Of a DNA stretch of 24,483 nt, positions 1 to 6,873 are shown one piece after another; position 1 is the stretch's first letter, and every line of letters begins with the position of its first letter. The DNA is from Elusimicrobiota bacterium. Lineage in GTDB: Bacteria > Elusimicrobiota > Elusimicrobia > 2-02-FULL-39-32. The notes beneath the pieces are model-generated. The model saw only the letters and a program-made list of their open reading frames with translations, did not search any database and had not been told where the DNA came from. Location of the stretch: contig JAHFCA010000003.1 of NCBI GenBank assembly GCA_023249715.1, forward strand, positions 1 to 24,483, given 5' to 3'. A program made the position numbers and the translations under genes.

Positions 1-431
1 AGAGAAATTGGCGTGGAACGCAGCAAAATGTCAAACCCTTCAATCCTATGGCAGGCTAGTTGGGATCCAAGAAAACGCTGCAAGGTATCATCCGATACGT
101 TGAACGAGGTTATAAATTCCACCTTTATTTCTATTCTTCCTTCTTTGCGCACAAACTCTATCGGCATTGGCTCATCATTGTAAATTCGCTCTGCCGCGTA
201 TCCCGCTTTTAAAAGCCGTTCATAGACTGTAGGAGTAAATTTTTTAGAACCAGTTTCGTTTACTCCAAGGTCAATATCGGTCGTTCGTGGCAGGTGCCGC
301 AAAATCACTTTCCAAAAATATTTTGCATAAAGGTAGGGGCACCAACCGCCCACAACCACCATTTTTTGAGAACTATCCCCAAGAAACACCAAAGTATCTA
401 AAAGGAAGGACTCGTTGATTTCTTTAGACAA
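1..431 (-). CDS. AbiEii-like nucleotidyltransferase toxin, 3'-truncated by window edge
   Basis: Reading the minus strand from position 431 gives an uninterrupted frame of 143 codons that runs off the left edge, so the C-terminus is missing. Near the N-terminus it reads VVVGGWCPYLY and about 25 residues later TTDIDLGV. A GG turn followed by a DxD pair is the nucleotidyltransferase signature of the pol-beta/MNT superfamily that includes AbiEii toxins, which use an NTP to modify a target. I chose TTG at 431-429 because it overlaps the end of the upstream antitoxin gene (stop at 426-424) and is preceded at about 6 nt by AAAGGGG; the first in-frame ATG would delete residues just before the GG motif. 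The pairing with an AbiEi-like gene is the main support for the toxin role. It could also be another stand-alone nucleotidyltransferase-fold protein. Family assignment is fairly secure; toxicity is inferred. Confidence 0.72.
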   Translation of the reverse strand, partial: MSKEINESFLLDTLVFLGDSSQKMVVVGGWCPYLYAKYFWKVILRHLPRTTDIDLGVNETGSKKFTPTVYERLLKAGYAAERIYNDEPMPIEFVRKEGRIEIKVEFITSFNVSDDTLQRFLGSQLACHRIEGFDILLRSTPIS

Positions 432-1116
432 ACAGTTCCCCTTTTCTCTTATAGAATTTTTTGAGATGTTCTACTTCTTCTGTTCCGGCCGGTAGTTTCA
501 TAAGATCGAGAAAAATTTGTAAATTGCTTGCAACGGGGTATCTTTGAAGAATTTGCATATCTCTAAAAACAGAACTTTCATAATAGGGGATCCCAATCCA
601 TACATTCCCGCCTTGCGCAAGTTTTAGCACACCCAGCTTATTTTGGAGCAGCTCTAAGAGTTCTTGAAACTTTTCAAATGGGGTATTCACATAAACGAAA
701 TTCCTATTATCCAAAACATAGGGAGAAATAAGACGAGATGCGCTAAAACCCGTTAAAGCATACTGAATTCCTTCCTCTTTCATAAATGAGGCAAACAGGG
801 GTAGAAAATACTTTCCGGGATAATGGAGCAACTCCCAATAGTTGATATCTAATGAATAGTTTTGGACCCAATCAGTTATAAGTTTTATCTTTTGAACCAA
901 TTGTGATGAGCTGTTCCGACCACAAAGTTTTCTAAGAATATAACCCCTCTGCTCCATACGGCATAAAGTTTGATTGGCCAAACCAACCGATACCCCCTCT
1001 TTTAGAAAATCGCGTGCCGACCATCTCTTCTCTGGAGATTTAAGCATCGCCCTAAGCACCAAAGAGGAGCGATTAGAAAATATACCCTTATGAGATCGAA
1101 GTAACATTTGTTTCAT
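424..1116 (-). CDS. AbiEi-like antitoxin / transcriptional autoregulator
   Basis: About 230 residues. The first ~70 form a predicted winged-helix region with the pattern LVLRAMLKSPEKRWSARDFL, then a recognition-helix-like VGLANQTLCRMEQRGYI. The remainder resembles the AbiEi C-terminal domain and ends with LMKLPAGTEEVEHLKKFY, a segment recurrent in AbiEi-type antitoxins. These proteins neutralise AbiEii-type nucleotidyltransferases and repress their own promoter by binding inverted repeats. I prefer ATG at 1116; a TTG three codons upstream (1125) is possible. Neither has a clear Shine-Dalgarno sequence, and the -10-like box lies only about 23-28 nt upstream, so the leader is very short. The toxin gene overlaps the 3' end. 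The gene sits downstream of the lipoprotein gene on the same strand but appears to have its own promoter. Confidence 0.72.
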   Translation of the reverse strand: MKQMLLRSHKGIFSNRSSLVLRAMLKSPEKRWSARDFLKEGVSVGLANQTLCRMEQRGYILRKLCGRNSSSQLVQKIKLITDWVQNYSLDINYWELLHYPGKYFLPLFASFMKEEGIQYALTGFSASRLISPYVLDNRNFVYVNTPFEKFQELLELLQNKLGVLKLAQGGNVWIGIPYYESSVFRDMQILQRYPVASNLQIFLDLMKLPAGTEEVEHLKKFYKRKGELFV

Positions 1117-1125
1117 AATTAACAA

Positions 1126-1165
1126 TTGTATATTAAATATTATACATATATATATTAATGTACAA
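1126..1165 (-). promoter_or_regulatory. Putative autoregulated promoter/operator of the AbiE-type operon
   Basis: Very AT-rich block upstream of the antitoxin gene. Arms TTGTATATTAA (1126-1136) and TTAATGTACAA (1155-1165) form an 11-bp inverted repeat with one mismatch and an 18-bp spacer. On the minus strand a TTGTAC -35-like box (1165-1160) and TATAAT (1144-1139) are 15 bp apart; the overlapping TAATAT gives 17 bp. The dyad therefore brackets the promoter, as expected if AbiEi represses its own transcription. Such AT-rich sequence makes chance dyads likely, so confidence is moderate. Confidence 0.45.
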
Positions 1166-1200
1166 ATAAAGAAAAAACAAGGGGAGGTGGAAGTTCCTCT
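1166..1200 (-). terminator. Possible weak intrinsic terminator after the lipoprotein gene
   Basis: Just past the lipoprotein stop codon the minus strand reads GAGGAACTTCCACCTC, which can form a four-pair GAGG/CCTC stem. A few bases later comes the T-rich run TTGTTTTTTC. The stem is short and the T-run is offset, so this is only a candidate. Confidence 0.3.
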
Positions 1201-1206
1201 ACGAAT

Positions 1207-2631
1207 TTAGAATCTAGCCGAGCGGGGCCAGGGGCGGAAGAATTTTTGAGCGGCAACTTCGCGGAATTTTGGGAAATCTATCTCCATAGGCTCCCCTCTT
1301 TTTTTTCGTTCTCGGCGGATAGTGTCATATTCTTTCAGTTTTTCCTTGGAATATTCTTTGCTCACATGATCCACATTCCCTATGCCTGTCACTCTCTTTT
1401 CAAAAACCGTTTCTCCGCTGGCAGCATCAACCAATTTTAACGCGCTTTTACTAATCGATTCCTGCACCCCAAAAAGCAAAAGATCAGCTCCCACAATTTT
1501 TCCCAAAGCTTGGGGTGTGGTGGCGCCAAATTGTCCCCCATCGGTAAAACCGGCCACTCGCAGTTTTTCTTGCACGTCGCTTAAAGGGACCACGCGGTAC
1601 CCCAATTTAAGAGCTTCCGCATACAGAGCCCCCCTCATTTGGTCAGGAAAATCTAAATCGTTCGTATAGTTATCAAAAAGTAAAATCGCCAATTTAGAAT
1701 TGGGCGCATATTTTTGTTTTGCCTTCTTATATTTAAACGTTAACGCCATACCCTTGAGCATAGGGGTATAATAACTCTCCAAAGGTAACCCGCTAAAAAG
1801 CCATACAAATCCCTGCGGCCGAACAAAGGAAAATTTTTCATAGTATTCTAACGCCTGCTCCCACTCTCCCAGCATTTGAGAAACCGCGCTCAAATTAAGA
1901 TAAAGGAGCGGATCATTTTTATCTCGTTCTAACTGTTCTAAATAGAGCTGTTTGGCTTTAAGCCAATCTCCGGACAAGGCGGTTTGATAGGCCGCTTTCA
2001 TTTGTTGATTTTTACCCTCGTAGAAAAATACAAGTGTTCCCTTCTTATTAAAAGTGTTACTTTGGGATACGAGCTTGGAACTCATCTCCCGATAAAGTTG
2101 AGGTTCCATTTCATAAAACCATGTCGCCAAATCTTCTAAATCCGGGATATCGGCAGCAGTAAGTTTTTTAGAGTAGACACTCGAGATAGGTTGCCCGTAA
2201 GGAGCAAGATCGAATAGAAACGGCTGAAAATTAGCGCGAACCTGAAACTCCGCTTTCCATGTTTCAGTGGAACCTTGAAGATTTAAACTGGCATCGGCAT
2301 ATAAAACGGGAATCTCTGGCCTCCAGGCGGGAACCCAGGAATAAAGTTCCTCTACAGATTCAATAACCTGATAGGACCGCATAACTTTACCCGCTTTTAA
2401 ACACTCTCCCGCCAGCAGTTGAACAAATTGTTCGGGATGGGCTAACTGTAAATCATGAATTTCTTGTTGTTTTTCTTTCCAGAGAAGAACAAGATGAAAA
2501 TCTTTTGACTTAAAAGGAGGCGCTAACTTCCATAGGTCTTGCTGGATATAAGACGATTTTCCCGCGCACCCCGCGCAAAACAAAAACCCCAAAAAAAGCG
2601 AAAACCGAAGGAGAATAGATTTATAAATCAT
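1207..2631 (-). CDS. TPR lipoprotein with C-terminal GNA1162/DUF799-like domain
   Basis: 474 residues. A hydrophobic signal sequence ends at a lipobox-like FCAGC, making Cys22 the predicted lipidated residue and the outer membrane the likely destination. Residues 1-200 are not recognised. Residues about 208-270 contain two TPR-like helical hairpins (KAAYQTALSGDWLKAKQLY; NLSAVSQMLGEWEQALEYY). Residues about 312-412 (AILLFDNYTNDLDFP, GYRVVPL, VGADLLLFGV) resemble the CsgG/LpoB-like fold of DUF799/GNA1162 lipoproteins. In Neisseria-type clusters the TPR and GNA1162 proteins are separate lipoproteins encoded next to a CsgG homologue; here the two seem fused and no CsgG gene is visible. The tail after 415 is rich in Lys, Arg and Glu. 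The gene follows the ATPase gene by 75 nt and may be read through from the operon or have its own promoter. Function is unknown; an envelope scaffold role is the best guess. Confidence 0.62.
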   Translation of the reverse strand: MIYKSILLRFSLFLGFLFCAGCAGKSSYIQQDLWKLAPPFKSKDFHLVLLWKEKQQEIHDLQLAHPEQFVQLLAGECLKAGKVMRSYQVIESVEELYSWVPAWRPEIPVLYADASLNLQGSTETWKAEFQVRANFQPFLFDLAPYGQPISSVYSKKLTAADIPDLEDLATWFYEMEPQLYREMSSKLVSQSNTFNKKGTLVFFYEGKNQQMKAAYQTALSGDWLKAKQLYLEQLERDKNDPLLYLNLSAVSQMLGEWEQALEYYEKFSFVRPQGFVWLFSGLPLESYYTPMLKGMALTFKYKKAKQKYAPNSKLAILLFDNYTNDLDFPDQMRGALYAEALKLGYRVVPLSDVQEKLRVAGFTDGGQFGATTPQALGKIVGADLLLFGVQESISKSALKLVDAASGETVFEKRVTGIGNVDHVSKEYSKEKLKEYDTIRRERKKRGEPMEIDFPKFREVAAQKFFRPWPRSARF

Positions 2632-2706
2632 TGCGTTTTAAACCTTTTCTGCTCTTTAGGTCTATAAGTAGACGAAAGGGACACAAGAATATTGCAAACG
2701 AACTAT

Positions 2707-3843
2707 TTAGAGGATGGTGCTCCCCGATTCGGGATCAAAAAGATGAACGGTTTCCATATTAAAGACCAGTTCAATGTCCTGGTTCGTTTTTGCGCTATTT
2801 TGAGGGCCTACGCGCGCAACAAAATTACTTTTACCTGTTGTTAAATAAAGATATTTTTCCGCCCCCATCGGTTCCACCACTTCCACGGTGGCCTTAAAAC
2901 AAGAACCGTCTTTAATGGGATACGTATAAAAAAGCCGATCATAAATGTTTTCCGGACGAATTCCAAAAATAACTTTTTTCCCCAAATATGTTTTAGCGCC
3001 CTCGGCCATCTCCGCGCCTAATTTTAGTTTAAACGCGTTCGGGTTCCCGTTCAGCTCCGTCTCTACCAGCCATAGACCTTGTTCCAATCCATTTTTTTCC
3101 ACCAGGGAAAGTTCAAGAAAATTCATGGGAGGAGACCCAATAAATCCAGCCACAAAATGGTTGGAGGGATCGTTATACAATTTTAAAGGGGAGTCCAGTT
3201 GCTGGATGATCCCATCCTTCATAACGCAAATTCTATCTCCCATCGTCATCGCTTCCACCTGATCATGGGTTACGTAGATCATTGTAGTTTGCAAACGATC
3301 GTGCAACTTAGAAATTTCCGTTCTCATCTGAACTCTCAGTTTGGCATCCAAGTTACTCAATGGTTCATCGAATAAAAATACTTTTGGCTTTCTTACGATA
3401 GCGCGGCCTACCGCGACTCGTTGTCGTTGTCCGCCGGAAAGTTCCTTTGGTTTTCTGGAGAGTAAATGGCTCATATTTAAAATTTGCGCCGCTTCTTTTA
3501 CGCGAGCGTCGATTTCCCGTTTAGAATACCCGCGCAATTTTAAACCAAAAGCCATATTTTCATAGACCGACATGTGAGGATATAAGGCGTAATTTTGAAA
3601 GACCATGGCGATATCTCTGTCTTTGGGAGGGACTTCATTGACGACATTTCCTCCAATGCTAATTTCCCCATTGGAACACTCTTCTAACCCGGCTATCATT
3701 CTTAAAATTGTGGATTTACCACAGCCGGAAGGACCCACCAAAACAAAAAATTCTTTATCTGGAATGGTTAAACTCACTCCCTTAACCGCTTCCACCTCTT
3801 CGCTATACTTTTTCCAAACATTCTTTAAAACAACTTCCGCCAC
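2707..3843 (-). CDS. Sugar ABC transporter ATP-binding protein, MsmK/UgpC type
   Basis: 378 residues. This is the ATPase that powers the CUT1 importer encoded upstream. All nucleotide-binding motifs are present: Walker A GPSGCGKST (37-45), Q-loop Q83, signature LSGGQRQR (135-142), Walker B VFLFDEP with catalytic Glu160, and H-loop His193. Residues after about 235 form the C-terminal MOBE/TOBE OB-fold regulatory domain typical of MalK, MsmK and UgpC. I chose GTG at 3843, because GAGGAGGAG (3858-3850) lies 6 nt upstream and the resulting start MAEVVLKNVWKKY matches the usual family N-terminus; a longer TTG-started frame from 3867 would place the ribosome-binding site inside the coding region. 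It lies 29 nt after the Cgs-like GH94 gene and is separated by about 11 kb of enzyme genes from its permeases. MsmK-type ATPases can serve several importers, so partnership with this locus is inferred from position. Confidence 0.95.
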   Translation of the reverse strand: MAEVVLKNVWKKYSEEVEAVKGVSLTIPDKEFFVLVGPSGCGKSTILRMIAGLEECSNGEISIGGNVVNEVPPKDRDIAMVFQNYALYPHMSVYENMAFGLKLRGYSKREIDARVKEAAQILNMSHLLSRKPKELSGGQRQRVAVGRAIVRKPKVFLFDEPLSNLDAKLRVQMRTEISKLHDRLQTTMIYVTHDQVEAMTMGDRICVMKDGIIQQLDSPLKLYNDPSNHFVAGFIGSPPMNFLELSLVEKNGLEQGLWLVETELNGNPNAFKLKLGAEMAEGAKTYLGKKVIFGIRPENIYDRLFYTYPIKDGSCFKATVEVVEPMGAEKYLYLTTGKSNFVARVGPQNSAKTNQDIELVFNMETVHLFDPESGSTIL

Positions 3844-3849
3844 TTTTCT

Positions 3850-3858
3850 CTCCTCCTC
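3850..3858 (-). promoter_or_regulatory. Strong ribosome-binding site fixing the ATPase start
   Basis: The minus strand reads GAGGAGGAG six nucleotides before GTG at 3843-3841. This spacing selects the GTG start over the in-frame TTG at 3867. Confidence 0.8.
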
Positions 3859-3872
3859 ACCTATCAAACATA

Positions 3873-6299
3873 TCAGTTATAGTATACCGTAAAATGAATT
3901 TCTTTGGTATGGTTACTCTCTAACCATTGATTGGGAATAATATCCGATTCCAATTCTTTTTCTCCATACAAGATGCGCACTCCCCCGGGACTCAATTTTC
4001 CGTCCCGTTGGAAACTAAATTGGCATATTTTTCCACGGTAGGGACGTTTCATTTTAAATTCATTCCAGTGGGATGGCACTACGGGAGCTACTTTAAGCCC
4101 TTCCCAATCGGGTCGAACTCCTAGAATCCATTCTGTCATAATTCTATAAAACCAGCCCGAAGAACCCGTATACCACGTCCAGCCTCCCCGTCCATAGTAA
4201 GGAGAATCGGGCCCATCCACGTTCCCCGGAGTTACATAGGGTTCCGCCATATAAAGGTCCGGATCCATGCCTCTATCGATGGGTGAAATTTTCTTGTAGA
4301 GATCCCACGCCTTTTCATTCCGTTTTAGAAAACATTCCATCTGCACAGCCCATGTTCCCGCGTGCGTATAAAGGCCGCCATTTTCTCTAACTCCCGGGGC
4401 ATAGCGAGTTAAATAACCAATTTTTTCGTCCGGAGTTTTATAGGCGGGAGATAATAAAACCGGCCCATAATTCTTATATAAATATTTTTCTAGAGAGGAA
4501 AGGACGGAAGCCATTCTTTCTGGCGGCACCATTCCATTCATAATAGACCATGTTTGTGGATTTAAATGAATTTTACCTTCCGCTGATTTTTTGCTGCCAA
4601 TTAAAGACCCATCGTCACAGCTAGCCGCCCAATACCAGTCTCCATCCCACCCGGATTTATTGACCACCTTTAACAATTTTTCCGCCTCTTTTTTAAACTT
4701 TGAAATTCTCTTCATTTCTTGGGGTGGAACCGCTTTTTTTGCCACCGCTTTTTCAATTAAAGTACAGAACTGATTTAAAATACCATAAAGAAACATCGCC
4801 ACCCAAACCGATTCTCCTTTATTGTTCCAACCCGCAACAGAAAGTCCGTCGTTCCAGTCCCCTGTTCCAATTAAAGGGAGCCCCCGTTTGCTTTGCCTCT
4901 TTAAAGAATTCTCGATAGCCAGAATACAGTGTTGGTAGAGAGGAGCGGGAGCCGTTTTCTTTTTAGAATCATCTTGTAAAAAGGGAACCTTTTCTTTTAA
5001 AACCGCTAAGTTCCCGGTTTCTTTAAGGTAATTTAAGAGAATAAAAGGAACCCACAATAAATCGTCCGAATATCTGGATTTATGTCCCTCTCCGGTAATA
5101 GGGTGCCACCAATGGTGCACCGTTCCATTGGGATATTGGTGCGACGCGTGCAAAAGAATCTGTTTTTTATTTCCTTCTGGATCAATATGAAGAAAGACTT
5201 GGCTATCTTGTAGTTGGTCGCGATACCCATAGGCTCCTCCCGCCTGGTAGTAACCCGTTCTTCCCCAAAATCGAGCCGAAAGGGTCTGATATTTAAGCCA
5301 ACGATTCGCCAGAAAATTAAACCCCGCGTCTGGAGTCGCATATTCAGTAGTCGTTAAAACGGATTTCCAGAACTCTCGCACGCTTCTAAAGGCTTCTTCA
5401 GACTTATTATTATCCTGATATTTTTGAATAAACTTAGCCGCTTCGGCCTCACTTTTCGCGATTCCCAAAGTCCAAACAATGGTTTTGGTTTCTCCGGGCT
5501 CAAGGGTTATGGAACTTTTTAAACTGCCAATCGAGTCATCCCACTTGCCTGTCGTTTTCCCAAGATATTTTCCCTCTTTTAACGCTTGAGGATTAGCAAA
5601 AGTAGCGTAACGGCCAATGAAAGAATCTTTATCGCCGGACATATCCTGCAGTTCATGGTTTGAACTATGCCAAGCGACATATTCCCAAGATCTATTCCAA
5701 TGTTGTCCCTTAGAATTTACTATCGTCCACAATCTTTTAGAGGCGAAGATCGCCTTTTTTTGTTTGTCTAGTTTTGTTTCCAAGAATGTTTTATGAAATT
5801 CTCTATGAGCATCGGGGGATTCCCCACAACACCATTCTAGATAAGTCCATAAACTAAGCGTTCGCCGGTTTTGAGATTTATTGGTCAGTTTTAATTGCCA
5901 AATTTCACATGGATCTGTGGGAGGAACAAAGAACAAAAGCTCCGATTCAATTCCAAAACTTTTCGTGATAAAACGAGTGTAGCCAAAACCATGGTGACAT
6001 TCATAATTTTCTAAATCCGCGCAAACCGGTTTCCAGGTAGGGGACCAAATTTCTTTACTCTCTTCATCCCGTATATAAATGTATTTTCCCCAATCTTCCA
6101 CAATAAGATCTTGGTTCCAACGGGTAATGCGGTTTAAGCTGGCATGGGTTTGCCAAGAATAACCTCCTCCCGTTTGAGAAATAGTCATTCCATAATCTCC
6201 CGGACAAATAATATTCACCCAAGGTCTGGGAGTTTTAGGATTGGTAACAATAAATTCTTCTCCGTCTGAACTAAAGTGGCCGTACTTTGTTTCGAACAC
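3873..6299 (-). CDS. GH94 phosphorylase resembling the GH94 domain of cyclic beta-1,2-glucan synthase
   Basis: 808 residues, no signal peptide, so cytosolic. GH94 enzymes split beta-linked oligosaccharides with phosphate to release glucose 1-phosphate. The proposed general acid is Asp484 in GLPLIGTGDWNDG; phosphate-site candidates are Arg360 (GYRDQLQD), His646 (YTHAG) and Thr711-Gly712 (WYTGSS). Several motifs resemble the C-terminal GH94 domain of cyclic beta-1,2-glucan synthases and beta-1,2-oligoglucan phosphorylases: FSSDGEEFIV near the start, PRPWVNII, GGGYSW then NRITRWNQD, HHWWHPITGEGHKSRYSDDLLW (split over 395-416) and GTGDWNDG with GKGESVW-type spacing. At about 800 residues it has the compact size of cellobiose/chitobiose phosphorylases. 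The start is GTG at 6299, with AGGAGA (6310-6305) upstream; the preceding stop is 1 nt away. Family is secure; beta-1,2 specificity is a hypothesis from motifs and the glycoamylase partner. Confidence 0.9.
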   Translation of the reverse strand: MFETKYGHFSSDGEEFIVTNPKTPRPWVNIICPGDYGMTISQTGGGYSWQTHASLNRITRWNQDLIVEDWGKYIYIRDEESKEIWSPTWKPVCADLENYECHHGFGYTRFITKSFGIESELLFFVPPTDPCEIWQLKLTNKSQNRRTLSLWTYLEWCCGESPDAHREFHKTFLETKLDKQKKAIFASKRLWTIVNSKGQHWNRSWEYVAWHSSNHELQDMSGDKDSFIGRYATFANPQALKEGKYLGKTTGKWDDSIGSLKSSITLEPGETKTIVWTLGIAKSEAEAAKFIQKYQDNNKSEEAFRSVREFWKSVLTTTEYATPDAGFNFLANRWLKYQTLSARFWGRTGYYQAGGAYGYRDQLQDSQVFLHIDPEGNKKQILLHASHQYPNGTVHHWWHPITGEGHKSRYSDDLLWVPFILLNYLKETGNLAVLKEKVPFLQDDSKKKTAPAPLYQHCILAIENSLKRQSKRGLPLIGTGDWNDGLSVAGWNNKGESVWVAMFLYGILNQFCTLIEKAVAKKAVPPQEMKRISKFKKEAEKLLKVVNKSGWDGDWYWAASCDDGSLIGSKKSAEGKIHLNPQTWSIMNGMVPPERMASVLSSLEKYLYKNYGPVLLSPAYKTPDEKIGYLTRYAPGVRENGGLYTHAGTWAVQMECFLKRNEKAWDLYKKISPIDRGMDPDLYMAEPYVTPGNVDGPDSPYYGRGGWTWYTGSSGWFYRIMTEWILGVRPDWEGLKVAPVVPSHWNEFKMKRPYRGKICQFSFQRDGKLSPGGVRILYGEKELESDIIPNQWLESNHTKEIHFTVYYN

Positions 6300-6300
6300 G

Positions 6301-6873
6301 TTATTCTCCTTTTTTAAGACAATATGTTTTACGAATAAAATAAAGACCCAAAACCCCTAAGATTAAAAATAGGGAAAGCCCAACAATGAGTTCTGTTCTT
6401 ACATACGTTAAATCGGTATGGTAGAGGACCGCCTGAATTTTTGGCCCCTCTAATGCGTAGGGATAGTTAGCGCTAAAAAAATATTGCCCTGTCTTAGGCG
6501 CGGTAAAATAGAAAAGTGGAAATTGTTCATCCCTTTTGTCCGTCGCATAAACTCTTGAAGGAAATTTTATAAGATCCACGGAAACGGACCCTTTTTTAGA
6601 GAATAAAGAATATTCCATTTCCTGTAGTCTCTGCTGCGTTTCCGGAGAGAGATTCTTAGTGATAGAAAGCGCCATATAAGAACCCGGAAGTTTAAGATTT
6701 AAGGTTTGATCTCCCGGAATATTTAGAAGAGTAAATCCTTTTCGCACACTCATTAAAAACGGAGCCAAGCCAAAGGAAAAGGCAAGGAGTGCGATAAAGC
6801 AAAGAAACCCTCCCCACCAATAGCCCACTTTTTCTAAAATGGCGGTTGTTTGCGGTATCGTCTCTTTTTTCAT
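6301..6873 (-). CDS. Small two-TM protein of unknown function
   Basis: 190 residues. One predicted transmembrane helix lies at about 18-40 (WWGGFLCFIALLAFSFGLAP) and a second at about 161-182 (ELIVGLSLFLILGVLGLYF), with a basic cytoplasmic tail. Between them is a roughly 115-residue, probably extracytoplasmic, beta-rich segment containing LPGSYMALSI and YFTAPKTGQYFFSANYPY, which looks like a small beta-sandwich. No catalytic motif is seen and I do not recognise the family. The start overlaps the glycoamylase stop (ATGA), and the next gene begins 1 nt after its stop, so it is translated with the glycan-degradation enzymes. It could tether the periplasmic glycoamylase or interact with the importer; both are guesses. 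Confidence 0.7.
   Translation of the reverse strand: MKKETIPQTTAILEKVGYWWGGFLCFIALLAFSFGLAPFLMSVRKGFTLLNIPGDQTLNLKLPGSYMALSITKNLSPETQQRLQEMEYSLFSKKGSVSVDLIKFPSRVYATDKRDEQFPLFYFTAPKTGQYFFSANYPYALEGPKIQAVLYHTDLTYVRTELIVGLSLFLILGVLGLYFIRKTYCLKKGE
6305..6310 (-). promoter_or_regulatory. Ribosome-binding site for the GTG-started GH94 gene
   Basis: AGGAGA on the minus strand lies 5 nt before the GTG at 6299-6297. It overlaps the last codons of the upstream membrane-protein gene, supporting translational coupling and the GTG start. Confidence 0.65.

Noticed and set aside
2660..2673. Small stem GTCTA-TAAG-TAGAC between the ATPase and lipoprotein genes
   Set aside because: Only five base pairs and no T-run; a promoter with acceptable spacing was also not found in this 75-nt gap.
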